Positions 11,801 to 23,397 of a DNA stretch of 64,000 nucleotides are shown piece by piece. The DNA is from Cristatella mucedo (lineage: Eukaryota > Bryozoa > Phylactolaemata > Cristatellidae): contig WPIO01000001.1 of NCBI GenBank assembly GCA_009760855.2, forward strand, positions 16,965,001-17,029,000, written 5' to 3'. The notes under the pieces were generated by a model. That model was given only the letters and a program-made list of their open reading frames with translations. It was not told the origin of the DNA and searched no databases. Each line of letters starts with the position of its first letter. Position 1 is the stretch's first letter. Position numbers and translations under genes: made by a program.

Positions 11801-14360
11801 ATGTTGACATCAGCCGACTTTGTTTTTGGAATGACTACTTCTGCCCCTATGTTGCAAAGAATTTCGGCAGGGGCGTTCAGTTTTCCCACGTATTTATTCG
11901 TGGAATGGAAATGCTTATGATGAGCTCGAGATATTAAGTTTTCGCGGCTCAACGTCGCGAAGCCGTTTGGCACAATATGAGACCTTACATCCGATACCTG
12001 AGCTCGGCGATTCACTCAGCACACGGAGAACAGCCGATAGAAGTGATACCGGTGAAAGTTATATACATTTAGTGATGGCGAGCGAGCCTTTCCTAAGGGA
12101 AAATGGGGAAAGGTGAAAGAGCAAACGAGTGTAGAAAAGAATGTGGCTAATCACTCAGCGAGCGATTTGAAAATGCACGAAGAGCGCAGTTACCGCTAAG
12201 AAATAGGTGTAGCTTATGCGTCCAGGTACTAGCCGTCACTAGCAGGCACTAGCCGTCACCGTCAGATACATGCACTTGCACCCACATCCAACGCTTTAAA
12301 TCAAGCATACGTGCGCACTACTTCGTTTAAGTCACAGTATTGAGTTCGCGAATGAACGCTAACGCAACGGGTGAGGGAGGGCCAAGAGGCAAGTGAGAAG
12401 CGCTTTGAGTCCCCCCATGCATGCTTCACCCTCTGGTGCTCTAAGTTACTATCGAGTGAGCCTGTCAGTGAGGCGGGCTTCGTCGCTAGAAAGTGACTTG
12501 CCAAGCCTGCTTTAACACGCAGAACAGCTCTCTCTGTCCTTCTTGTTTTCAAAAAGATGGAGAAGATCAGGCCTCCGTCCGTGATATTCGCCAATTCTGG
12601 CTGCCACCGGTTCCCTCCCGGATACTTCGGAATTCACGTGGAGTTTTCGAAGCAAAATGAAAGCTCATGAGCTACCGAACGGAGCGGTTGCAGGTGGTAG
12701 CTGTTCCAAGCAATTGGGTGGACGAAAACTGAGTTGGGACTCGACAGGGTTAAGGAAAGCGGCGGTTGGCCGTAATGTGCTACTGCCGAACCCCGGCGGG
12801 TAGGCAGGCGGGTGGGTGGGCGGGCGGGTTGGCGAACGTCTAGAGCAAATTGCTGGCTCTCAGCAGACGTATGACTCATCAGACAGTTAATGAAGGTCCA
12901 TGCGGACAGAGACTTGAGCGACGAGCTGTAATGACCGAGGTGAGAGAGCTAGCGCAGCAGCAGCAAGGCAGTGGCTGCGGTGACAGAGCCCTAGTTTGGC
13001 AGGCAAGCTCGTGGGCTTGCTGCTACTTCGTGCTGACTCGCTCGCCGCGTCGTCCCGTCTAGTCAATCTGTAAAGCCTCCTCGTTCCAGAAACGGCTCGA
13101 TTGGCGCTTCGGCGGTGGCGCTTTCGCCTAGCTCTGGTCAGACCGAAGCTTAAAAGCATCTCGTAAGAATGCACTACTGAGGCCGCAATTGGGCGCCTAT
13201 CCAAATTGGGAGCAGGGCCCTGGGAAAAAGAGAGCCGCAGATTATGTTCGTCGCTCGCCCGTGAAAGCGAGCGACGATGACGGTATCGCTGAGGCAGACT
13301 ACATCATTACACTGAATGCTCTTTGTTTGCCGGCCATTGAATGCCGACCTAGCCACAACAAAATCTTCCATTTTGAAGCAGAACCTTTAGACGGTACGTG
13401 ATACGGCCTTTCATATTTCCAGCCTCCTCTTCTATCAGCGGAATAACAATTGTCTCGGTCAATATTATTAGGAGTAGAAGAATGCTACCATATTTGCAAG
13501 CCTAAGCGGACCACCCAGGCGCTGGAAGGACGAGGGGAGGGTCTACGCTCGAACCGTAGTCATCGGCGACTTTCGAAGTGCACGTTCAGCTAGCCCACCT
13601 GCACCGCCACTTGGCATACGCCGCCTGGCCACGCCTCCCCTGCCCCCCTCCCCCGCTGCTTGGCATGGCATTTGGAAAAGAAGAGAACACTGCTACTGTA
13701 CAGCTGAGCACACAAGTTCTCGAACGCCGGCGCTACTTAGTGGCAGACAGCGAGAGGTTTCGATTCTACTTTGTAATGTTTCAGATTGTGCTTTTTCTGC
13801 TGCTCGCTGGCCGTGCGATCGCTCGAGGCTGAGCCCCGCCACGGCTCTCTCGTCAAAACTCGATGGAGGAATATCGAGAAGCCTTCGGCCGAGAACTGTG
13901 GACAGCGCCGCTACACGCCAGGGTGCCCGTTTTGGGGAAATGAGATGGTGCGCAGCGAGGCATGTGCTGGATCTAAATATGGCTGCACAATGATTTGAAG
14001 GCTCGAGGCTCGAGTGTGACCGCAGACGTTCGCACCAGATGAATTCGTGCGTTCGCGAGTTAATGCAGAGAGAGCTACAATTAGTATCGTGCTTTGCCGA
14101 AAGCTACCGTGCGGGACCAATTGCTGTAGGCGTGTCTATATTGGTCAAAAGGGGGTCTGAACTTTGGCGTTTAAAGTAGATTTGTTTTGCCTATAAGTCA
14201 CGGTAAGAAAGCCCACCCACAGGTATGCGAAAATCTGAGTGGGTGTTACACGGAGCTGTCTAGAGGACGCTTGCAAGGTTAGTATCTTTCGATTCACGCT
14301 CGGCACAAATACGATACGGCGTGCATATACAGGCATAAGGCTACTTACATATATACAGAT
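11800..14360. other. Unique sequence, partly GC-rich, no gene recognised
   Basis: Several mid-length frames occur around 12.6-13.9 kb, in moderately GC-rich DNA, without any domain I recognise. Short direct repeats containing CACTAGCCGTCAC occur at about 12235-12260. A G-rich tract is listed separately. No splice-bounded exon could be supported. Confidence 0.45.
12810..12828 (+). other. Canonical G-quadruplex motif
   Basis: Five consecutive GGG runs are separated by single T or C bases (12810-12828) and flanked by further GGCGGG units. Sequences of this form fold readily into parallel G-quadruplexes in vitro. No gene is recognised beside it, so a role is speculative. Confidence 0.8.
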
Positions 14361-14368
14361 GCATTCAC

Positions 14369-14515
14369 GCATACATGCATACATACATGCATACATACAT
14401 ACATACATACATACATACATACATACATACATACATACATACATACATACATACATACATACATACATACATACATACATACATACATACATACATACAT
14501 GCATAAATACATTCA
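14369..14515. repeat. (CATA)n / (TATG)n microsatellite
   Basis: About 145 bases of CATA tetramers with a few GCAT variants at the edges. Repetitive Tyr-Val-Cys-Met and Ile-His-Thr-Tyr frames are artefacts. Confidence 0.98.
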
Positions 14516-14607
14516 TACCAGATTTTTTGCAATATTAGTCTCACTCCGCATACGGGAATAATCCGCTTAAAAGAATGCCCATTTGCCTGCCCGATTGCAT
14601 TCTTATC

Positions 14608-14778
14608 GGAATAATAATAATAATAACAACACATCTGTTATAGCATCCTCATAGAACTCAATATCTTTCAATGCACTTTACATTTGCTGCAAAGAAAGCA
14701 TGATCCAATGGTTAGGGGTAGCATGCTCAATAAACAACAAGAAAAACATGGTTAGGGGAAGTCGCCTGCACGACGTAC
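14608..14778 (-). mobile_element. LINE-A 3' tail fragment
   Basis: On the plus strand GGAATAATAATAATAATAAC is followed by CTCATAGAACTCAATATCTT, then ACATTTGCTGCAAAGAAAGC, then CCAATGGTTAGGGGTAGCATG. These blocks match, in order, the 3' untranslated region of the LINE-A copies at 47.8 and 59.1 kb. Read on minus, the element ends in (ATT)n. It abuts a short CATA run at its 5' side. Only the 3' end is present. Confidence 0.8.
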
Positions 14779-14845
14779 ATACATACATACGTAAATGCAT
14801 GCATAGATACATAATACACGCACACACAAATATATTTACTTATGC

Positions 14846-14850
14846 AGGGA

Positions 14851-14913
<63 letters not shown>

Positions 14914-14932
14914 TGTGTGTCTGTCTGTTTGT
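14846..14932. repeat. Compound (AT)n(GT)n microsatellite
   Basis: About 20 bases of AT followed by about 60 bases of GT, with a TTTG/CTGT end. Confidence 0.97.
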
Positions 14933-15714
14933 GCATGTATTACGTATCTACGCATGCATGTACGTACTTATGTATGTATGCATGTACAGTCAATTCCAGT
15001 TATAAAAACATAAGAGCGGGCTTCGAGATCAAGCAGCGATCAAGTAGCAGTCAAGGGCAGCCTGTGGGGAGGAAGGCATAGGTGAGTCACGAGTATTTGC
15101 GGTAGGAGCAGCTGTGCATTGAAAGTTGCTCTGTCGAGGACAAATAGAGCGCAAGGCTCAGGCACTCGCCTTCGCGCTTTAGGAGAAGGAGGAGGAAAGC
15201 AGCGAATTGCTGCCTGAAGGCTCTGAAGGCTGACGGAAGATTTTTTACGACGACGGCAGCAGCCGGAAGTCACCATCAAGCGGAAATGGAAGCAGCTCGG
15301 CTGAATAAGAAGTGGCCAAGCGGTGGCAGGCTATTCAGGCGTACGTCGGAAGATGACCCTCAGCTTCAGCTTCAGGCGTGGCCACTGCACCTTCTTTCGT
15401 CACGGCCGCAGCGGCACAAGTCCTTTACAAATTTTCGATGGTTAAAGAACAACATATTGCCTTGTCAGCTAATGATCGCTCGCAGAGGCACCCAAATTCC
15501 GCAATAAGTTGTTTCAATATTTTACCAAAAACTTGTATGCTGCCCAGAGAGGCCGGTCGTTGGAAGCATGGCCCAAACTAGTCGATCCAAGATGAATCGA
15601 ATGACGATAAAACCAATTTAGAAATTATGGGAAAACCTAGTGTTACTAGGATATTCGGGAAAAATCACCCTCAGATATTCGGAAAAAATTACTCTCAATG
15701 TCGGCATGGTCCTG

Positions 15715-16345
15715 TGTATTTCCAGTTACACCTTACGCAATCTGGGTGCCTAGTTTGACCGTGACCTTTCACTAGACGGTCACATCAGATCCAAAGTCAG
15801 GTCTGGCTACTTTCGGCTACGTAGCAGTATGAAAACTCAGGTCTGCTTAGACAAAGATACAAAATTTGAGTTAGCACATACATTTTTTAATGTCTCATCT
15901 TGAATTTTGCAACAAACTGCTACTAGCATGTATTCTGGCATGTGCAATAAGGCTCTCCGAGTTGGAGCAACATTCATCGTAAGAGATTTTCTGCCATGAA
16001 CCTTGTCATTGAACCTTTAGTCACATCTCACTAGCCTGGGATGATTCCCTGTCAAGCAGTGGGATGACGTCAACCTTTGTCACTCATTTTCGGCCAGTTA
16101 ATTCACTTGCGTTGGCCTACCTATCAGAACTACTTGCTAATCAGGCAAGGCATTGTACCGAGCTATCTTTCTAATCAAGTCGTTTAGCTGCCCCTCTAAC
16201 TAAATTCAGATCCTTTGGAGACCGCGTCTTCAGTTCGTATGCTCCTAACGTCTGGAACTCACTCCCCAATGACATCAACGTTCAATTAATTAATAAAATT
16301 TAAGAAACAGCTGCAATCACGAACGTGTTCCGCACGGTATTTTCC
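15715..16345 (+). mobile_element. LINE-A-type RT C-terminal fragment, heavily decayed
   Basis: Plus-strand translation gives pieces in the order expected for the end of a Jockey/CR1/L2-type polymerase: FDRDLSLDGHI-like residues near 15755-15785, then a VCLDKDTKFELAHTF block, a poorly preserved middle, and PPLAYLSELL-like and GDRVFSSYAPNVWNSLP-like pieces near 16110-16275. Frameshifts and stops separate them. The same blocks appear intact in the copy at 47970-48596. This copy is inactive and lacks the catalytic core. Confidence 0.7.
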
Positions 16346-16554
16346 GGGTTTGCCTGATCTGTATTTTTGTACTTATGCATGCTTCCCTACGAGGTGCATG
16401 TTATCACCAACCATTTGAATGCTAACTTTTCAACACACCTAAAGTACATAGGCAGAGATGTCTTTTTCTTCGTGCGCCGTACAATTTCTCAATAGGTTGT
16501 TTGAAAGAGCAGAAATAATCGACTTACGGTCATTAAACGAGACTGTAAATTACG

Positions 16555-16928
16555 ACATGCTCAAGAGACCCATTTTTAGGTCCACTATTTTTTACAATAT
16601 TTCACCTTCTTCTAATGTAATCATAAAGCCCAATTCAAATTTATTTGTAGGCAGATGATGCCCAGCTATACATGTGTTTTGATCCTTCGCTGATTTTAGG
16701 CTTCTCTATTTTTCTCAGCTCCGTCACCGCTTGCATTCTGATATCTCAATTGGAAGACATTATCTCAAAATGAAAGAGTACAACACCAACTTACTTTTTT
16801 TAAGCAAATCAAGTGTTACTCAGAAGCTAGAAAGCCCAACCGTTCGAATAGGCTCGACCAGCACATCTACTGTAGCCTCTACACAAAGTCTGGGTGGCCG
16901 GTTAAAAAATAACAGACAAACTGATTTG
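16555..16928 (+). mobile_element. LINE RT core fragment containing a damaged YADD motif
   Basis: Codons 16651-16671 read ADDAQLY, directly preceded by TAG (16648-16650). The tyrosine codon of the reverse-transcriptase catalytic box (YADD-QLY) has become a stop. Upstream residues fit the usual 'GPLLF..YISPLSDVI' stretch. Downstream, 16790-16900 reads LLFLSKSSVTQKLESPTV-like sequence, the region after the catalytic box. The copy is inactive. Its 3' side is cut by the SINE at 16930, and it is separate from the fragment just upstream, which is a later part of the protein. Confidence 0.75.
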
Positions 16929-16929
16929 G

Positions 16930-17042
16930 ACAGCACCGTAAGAGAGCTTAATCTCTCTATCCACAAGGCTCATCATATGTGCCGTTGGTCCCGAGCCCAC
17001 GAACTTGTTCGTCAATGGCGAGCTCTTTAACCCCAGGGTGGC
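16930..17042 (-). mobile_element. tRNA-derived SINE, subfamily SINE-1, with LINE-A-like tail
   Basis: On the minus strand the order is a head ending GAGCTCGCC, a B-box-like GTGGGCTCGGGACC, then a tail containing GATAGAGAGATTAAGCTCTC. That tail matches the 3' end of LINE-A and of the SINE at 46457-46598. The A box is degraded. Inserted in the opposite orientation to the LINE fragment it follows. Confidence 0.7.
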
Positions 17043-17056
17043 ACGAGCACCTCTGC

Positions 17057-17199
17057 TGACTACAGCGACGAGACTCTCTTTTTTAGAAACGGTTCAAGTA
17101 AAGGCACAAGCTCCTTTTCACCTACACTCGCACTGTTCGCGAACGAAGCTCGCTGGGTAGACGTCCCATGCCGCCGCAGCGGCGGTAAGAACAGCGCGA
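17057..17199 (+). repeat. REP-C, unidentified GC-rich dispersed repeat, copy 1
   Basis: Matches 20844-20997 along its whole length in the same orientation. Shared blocks include GACTACAGCGACGAGACT, AAGTAAAGGC, CGCACTGTTCGCGAAC, GTAGACGTCC and ATGCCGCCGCAGC. The two copies differ by substitutions and small indels. It contains a GTTCGCGAAC palindrome. I see no tRNA boxes, RT remnant or long inverted ends, so its class is unknown. Confidence 0.75.
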
Positions 17200-17309
17200 G
17201 CAGCGTCGACTGCTCTGCAGTCGAGTCGGCCTCCACTTCCGCCTATTTAAAATTTTAAAGAATTCGAGCTTGCCAGAGAAGGACACGACGGCCAAGCTGG
17301 TCCATGCAT

Positions 17310-17395
17310 TCTTAATAATAATAATAATATATATATATATATACACAATATATACATATATAAATATAAAAATAATAAATAATAATAATCCCGAC
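17310..17395. repeat. AT-rich AATA/TA low-complexity tract
   Basis: AATAATAATAATA followed by TA runs and AATA units. This is simple sequence only. Confidence 0.9.
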
Positions 17396-17429
17396 CTGAC
17401 TTTTGTAGCTCTCAACTCGGTCCTCTTGT

Positions 17430-17850
17430 CGATGCAATAAGACGCTTACATAGCTGGTGCAACACCCCAACAGCTAAGCTTGTCTGCTTTAAATGTCGCA
17501 ACGATGTCTCATAACACCACTTCTCAGCAATCCGAGCTGGTTCTCCAATTAGCGGGGTATCGAATACTTCAAGATCCTGTCAGTTACCTTGAGTTTCATT
17601 CATTCTCTAGCTCCGACCAACCGACGTGAATTAGTTTCAGAGTAGCATGACTCTGTCCTAGCACTCTCTCTCTCCTGACTCTGGTCAATGGGTAGCACAT
17701 ATAATGAACTTAAAATCCCTGTGGACAGTAGTGTTCAGCTACTATCCTCCCAAAGCCTGGAGATCGTTAGCGACAGAAACCATGCCACATCCCGATTTGA
17801 CGATATTAAAGAAGAATCTATGAAACACGCTTTTCTCATCGCCCTGCTCT
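17430..17850 (+). mobile_element. Decayed LINE RT C-terminal fragment
   Basis: Plus-strand pieces include an ITPLLSNPSWFS-like start near 17510-17545, ILSVTLSFIHSLAPTN near 17570-17620, and LKSLWTVVFSYYPPKAWRS followed by LTILKKNL near 17705-17830. This is the order of the last part of LINE-A-type polymerase proteins ('GDRAFS.YAPKAW.SLP ... FKK.LKTHLF'). Stops and shifts separate the pieces. Inactive. Confidence 0.7.
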
Positions 17851-18720
17851 GTCTGAGTGAATTGCCATTTGCTTGCTTGAATGTTCTGAAACTTCGTACC
17901 GTGCAACCAAGTACAAGAGCGATACTCGTGCCTAGAATGAGATTGAGTTTGCTGAGGACACTATGTCAAGTGTATTGTTACAATTATTTCATTACGCGTG
18001 CTTTGATTATTTATCTTTGTCTAATTTAGTGCATTTTACTAATCAAGAGTCCATCCAACCTACCAGCTACCGTAAGTATCTTCTTGCCGGCTTGGCATGA
18101 TTAACAACGCACGATACCTCGCTTGCAATTATCTCTTATTTATCGCTTCTCTTATAGCGAGTTGTCAAGCACCTGTCTACATATTCGGCTCTCTCAGCAC
18201 ACTGCACAAATAATTAATGCCATTAATTTCGAAATAGGTAAAGAGCCACTTGTGCCACTTTAATAAATTCAAGAAAATATGCGAGGGTTTTGGTGTCTGA
18301 AGACACAGCACCAAGTGTGACTGCCTGTGAATCTAACGCAGTTACAGCCACAGAACTGAACTATCCTTAGCTGACCAGCGATTGCCAATTAAATGCTGGC
18401 TTGTCGTGGCTTTGCAGACGAGATAAATTCCTAGAACAAACTTTAAACTTGAGGCTACAAGTGACGAGATGATTGATTACAGTTGATTTGGTTTTTGAAG
18501 TGCACTAGATGAGCATATGCTGATGAGGTTCAACTAGCTTCTCTACGAGTTACCGGTTTGGAGGGGATGTAGAACTTCTTTGGACGAGGTTTTCTGAAAA
18601 TACATGGGCTCAAAGTTGTTTGAATTAGAGCTTGAGTCACGATCAGACGACTTCGGGCTAAGCAGTTTGGTGAAGACATATTTTTTTATGAATTTTACTG
18701 CTTTCGATTGCAAAACTCGG
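17851..18720. other. AT-rich unique sequence, nothing recognised
   Basis: No open frame of note and no repeat recognised by eye. It lies between LINE remnants and a long (GA)n array. Confidence 0.5.
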
Positions 18721-18727
18721 AGGGAGA

Positions 18728-19235
<508 letters not shown>

Positions 19236-19713
19236 CCTGTTCAGCATAGGGGAAAGCCGAGGACGATTAATATACACACGAAAACGATATATGCATTGGG
19301 AAACCATGAATCTGTGGTAACCTTCCTACCTCTTTTTTAGGCATGCCATTTCCCAGTCTTTCCAAAATGAATATGCGATCGGCACATAAAATCATGCCGT
19401 TACAAACGAGCGCATGCTAAAGTTCGGCAAATGTGCAGGCGTTTGTTCACGCTCATGAACGCATCCTCACAAGCACTTGCTCAAGCCCTAATCGATCAAT
19501 GCAGAAGCTTATATCCGTCGATCAGTCTCGGTAGTGTGAATTAAGCATTTATGACTCAATTGTAACTGGTATGGTTATCAGCCGTAGATCGCAGCTGGGG
19601 TACGCTGTACTGCGAGCTCGTAACAACCGAAGGGTTACTCTTACTAATTTACCAAAGACTACTAAAACTGCCAAATAACCTGCACGCACAGGCCATCACC
19701 TGAAGCCATGCCA

Positions 19714-19830
19714 CTCTGGTTTGGCCTAGGGGTAAGCTGCTCGCCTTTAAATACTCGGGTCTCGAGCTCGAGCAGTGAGGCACATACAAAGCGCCCAGAT
19801 AGAGATTAGGTTCTCTTAGAGTGCTATAAA
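19714..19830 (+). mobile_element. tRNA-derived SINE, subfamily SINE-1, with LINE-A-like tail
   Basis: The head TGGTTTGGCCTAGGGGTAAG resembles an A box in its tRNA context. A B-box-like GGGTCTCGAGCTCGAG follows at about 19765. The tail has AGCGCCCAGATAGAGATTAG and TTCTCTTAGAGTGCTATAAA. Head and tail match the minus-strand copy at 46457-46598. The tail is the LINE-A 3' block, so the element was probably moved by LINE-A enzymes. It is not a functional tRNA: the acceptor stem is not conserved. Confidence 0.8.
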
Positions 19831-20427
19831 ATGAAGTATTGTCCGCTTTCAGGTCAAGCACTGCAGCAAATGGTGGTCCTCTTACTGTCCAGTTGTCGCA
19901 GCGAGGATGTAGAATCCCAAGGGAGTGGTCGCTTTGACGAAGTGTTGGAGAAGCTGTTTTGGGGATTTTTCAGGTTACCTTCTCGCTCACAAGTGCTATG
20001 CCTACATTTCGGATGGGGTCCCTTCGATGTCGCCTCGTTAATGGACTGGCGACAAATGCTAGCGACGATATGATGCTGACCGCACAAATCAGGCTCCATC
20101 TATTATCGAGGAAACCGACTAGTCGGCCTCCAGACTGGCGGCGGGCGGTATTCCGAGTTTCCCAGAAGCACGTGCCAGCTAGCTGCCAATACTTCTCTGA
20201 CTGCCCTAGCGCCTCCTGGAGACCTCTGGTTTCCAACTTGTCCTACGGAGGATTATGATGCCGAGATGAGATTATGCTCTGACCCCAGGAGCACAGCGAG
20301 CGCCAGCAAACCAAAAGGGAGTCGTAGCTTCCATGGTGGCGGCCCAGGCGCTGCTAAGCAGTAAAAAGTGCGAAGAGCGGCAGTCGGAGACTGCAGCTCA
20401 AAGTCTGCTGCTGCTTCTGCTTTAGCT

Positions 20428-20572
20428 CTTTGGTCACGGAACGGTGGTAAGGTGCTCGAAAATCTCACGACCAAGGTCGTGCGTTTGAATCCCACAGATG
20501 GCAATTCTGTATTGCCCACCGCAAGCTGGAGCGATAGCTGCCACGGCTCTTGTGTCGCTTTATACAAACAAG
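20428..20572 (+). mobile_element. tRNA-derived SINE, subfamily SINE-2
   Basis: GAACGGTGGTAAGGTGCTCG lies at the A-box position, and GTGCGTTTGAATCCCAC is a good B box. The body is GGCAATTCTGTATTGCCCAC then GCAAGCTGGAGCGATAGC, which parallels the copy at 11671-11800. The 3' end (TGTCGCTTTATACAAACAAG) is degraded. Two subfamilies share the tRNA-like head but differ in the body. Confidence 0.75.
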
Positions 20573-20843
20573 GAATGTTGAATGTGCTGAAATTTGCAGT
20601 CTTTTTCACAGCGTAGCCACACTGACCAAGCTCTGCCCCAGCGCCCGAGCTGGTGAGCCTTCACAGAACATCCGGCCATCGAAGAACAGCCGCGTTTCTG
20701 TAAGCACTAGCTTCCACACGACTCGTGACTGCTGCTGGCTTACTACTTTGGTGCTTGCCGCTAATGTGCTCGGTATCCGAGAAGCGACGGTTGCTCGCGA
20801 TCAACTTCTGCATTCGAGCTGACGTCGCCGTGGCTCTCCTACA

Positions 20844-20997
20844 TGACTACAGCGACGAGACTTTTTTTTATAGATACGATTAAAGTACGAAGTAAAGGCG
20901 CAAGCGCCTTTTCGCCTACATTCGCACTGTTCGCGAACAAAGCTCGGTGAGTAGACGTCCGATGCCGCCGCAGCCAGCGGCTGTAAGAACAGCGCGG
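20844..20997 (+). repeat. REP-C, unidentified GC-rich dispersed repeat, copy 2
   Basis: Second copy of the repeat at 17057-17199. Its right end runs into the CpG-rich block at 21-22.8 kb. It contains CGCACTGTTCGCGAAC and GCGCAAGCGCCTTTTCGCC. The class of element is not recognised. Confidence 0.75.
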
Positions 20998-20999
20998 CA

Positions 21000-22840
21000 T
21001 TGGACCGTCGAGGCGTTTTCGACGCGGGAGGTTGCTGCGTTTCACCACTGTCGGCTGACGCACGGCAGTAATCGAGGAGGATATGCCGCACACGTCCCAG
21101 AGGGCTGCGAAGGAGAATCGCTGGTGAAGCCAAGCGAGTGAAGCGATGGCTGCACGGCTCTGAAGCGGCACACCGTACGGGAACCAATCCATACCCAGTG
21201 TCCGCTGGGCTGGCTGGGCTTCTCGACTACTGGCCCGCCCGCCAGTGGAAGCTGTGGAGCTCGAGCAGCGAACTGTAGCTTACACGAAAGTCGTCGGGGC
21301 AAAACATGTGCGCCCCCTTTCTTTTCTTTGTACTTCCTTCCTTTTTTCTCTCTCCTCTTTGTTGTCGCCTGCCCAGAGCTCGGCAGACAAAGACGATTCG
21401 GCGAGCAAAAGAGCATGCAGGTGGCGCCATCTTGAAAGAGCCCACCCATGCCGTCCCGTCGTACGCGTGAGCTGCCTGCCGCCCTGTAACCGAGGCACTC
21501 GCAGCCGCAAGGCTGAGCCGCTAGCTCGAGCTGCCCAGCCGAGAGGTCGAGAACAGGACTAGGCGGGGCAGGCTTGGTGGCCTTGGCAAAAGAGCCAGAA
21601 GGCCTTGACCGGCCTATAGGGCTCAGAGGCAGACAACAGCCGTGAAAGCGAAAAAAGGTGCCGACGAGGTCGGGCGGTGGCGGGATTGAGAATAGGAGCG
21701 GACTGGGAGCGTCGCCGCCTATAAAGCCGCTTTAAAGCGCAGCAGCTTCCTTTTCGCGTCGTCCTGGTGGCAGAAGCGCGAGATGCCGGGTAGATTTAAT
21801 CGGCTTTGGCATTGTGTTCGCCCGAGCAGGTCTTCTTTGCTTTGTGGTGAAGCTGTATCTAAACTCTCGCGTTGCTCAACGCCCGCCATGCTCGCCCCTC
21901 TAGCAGCCGCATACATGGGACAAGCCGGCCTTGATGGCTGCGGTCAGCCGCGCGTCGGACAATAATTGGACTTGACCGCCGATGCTGCAGCATCAGCAGC
22001 AGCATCAGCAGCAGGAGCAGCAGCAGGAGCAGCCGGGGAGCAGCGTCAAGACGAGAGGCCAAACACTGAAGCGCATTGGGACTTCGAGGCTGCCGCCCCC
22101 GCCGGGCAGCAGAGCCGCGGTGGTGGCCTCGGCGGCCTTTACCTGGAGGAGTAGGGCGCCGAAGTTCTCCTCGGTAGAGCAGGATGCCTTGCGTCGGTGT
22201 CCCCAGGCGTTGCCAATGCCTGCCGAACAGACCAATGGGAAGAGCTAGAGAACCGTCGCTCGCCGAAACGCCGGCTTCCGCAGCCTTGGAGATCTTGCTC
22301 GGCCGCAAGCCGCAAGCGCCGCCGCCGCCGCCCGCCAAGCGAGTGTGCAAACGGACGGACGGACGGACGAGAGCTGACCCGCCGGGTAGCCGGGTGGGTG
22401 GGACTCGCCGGCTGCGCCGACGACTTCTTTCGAACGTCCGCCAACGCCGGCCAACATGGCGTTGCTACGATCATTACGCTCTCATTTCGCGCTCGCGCTC
22501 TCGCCGCTCGAAAGGTCGAAGCTCTCCGGTTGAAGCGCTTCTTGGAAAGTGCCTCCATTTGACGGGAGAGGGCCGGCGTGCGCCCGGAGCAGCTTGCCAA
22601 TGATGCGGCGTCGCATGGCCGCAGCCCGTGCCAACTGGCATGGCCCCGAAGCGAATTCTCACTCTACCGCGCTGCTTCGGAAAAAAATATCAGAGAGCGA
22701 AGACGACCAACCGGGCCAGCGTGGCGGCTGCGTTTTCGGGGACATGGTGCGGCAGCACCAGCTTGTCAAAATGCAGGACTTTTGTCGGGACGGGCATAGT
22801 GCTGCTATACGGCTGCTTAGCTGTGGCACATAACCATACG
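21000..22840. other. CpG-rich block with overlapping open frames and a CAG-rich tract
   Basis: A GC- and CpG-rich region about 1.8 kb long with many frames of 60-160 codons open on both strands. At 21982-22035 CAGCAGCAT/CAGCAGGAG units encode poly-Gln (plus frame from 21982) or poly-Ala or poly-Leu in other frames. A GACG tetramer run occurs near 22345-22370. No domain is recognised in any frame. Either a CpG island (promoter or enhancer) or unknown exons; I cannot separate these from sequence alone. Confidence 0.4.
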
Positions 22841-23397
22841 AGTGAGAAAAGAGAGCGGCAGCACAAGCTAGGCGCCCGAGTTGCCAGAGGGACGTTCGAC
22901 GCTACGTTCCAATTATTAGTATTAGCTCCTAGCCTGTAGTGGAGTCAAAAATATTTTTGCACCATCCTGCTTTCCAGTCTACCCATTTCATGCGGGTGCG
23001 TAGCAACGAAAGGCGGCCAAGCCCACAATCTTTAAACGAGGCTTTTCTTTTAGAATCATCGTGACCTCACAGGTTAAAGGGCGGAGGCGCTAAAGAATGG
23101 ATGTAAAAGTGAGCATAATCCACGAGTAGGCGTGTAGCCTAAAGCTCAAGCGTCCAGTAACGAAACGTACGGCGTATCGAAAGTGTACGGCGATCGTATT
23201 GTTCTGATTCTGTGTGTGCCTCAAACACAAACCCATAGCTTCGCCTGCTGCCGTTTCTGTCTACTCCCAGCCCATTTCAATTTACTTTTACGTCACTGGA
23301 GTACGAAAATCCGAGAACTCAGCTACCCATTTCTCCTTAGAAACAAGTATCTTCCACCCCGATGAAATCAAGTGCTGGTGCACTGCATAACGGTGAT

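Noticed and set aside
14145-14634. Tyr-Val-Cys-Met and Ile-His-Thr frames near 14.2-14.6 kb
   Set aside because: Translations of the (CATA)n tetranucleotide array.
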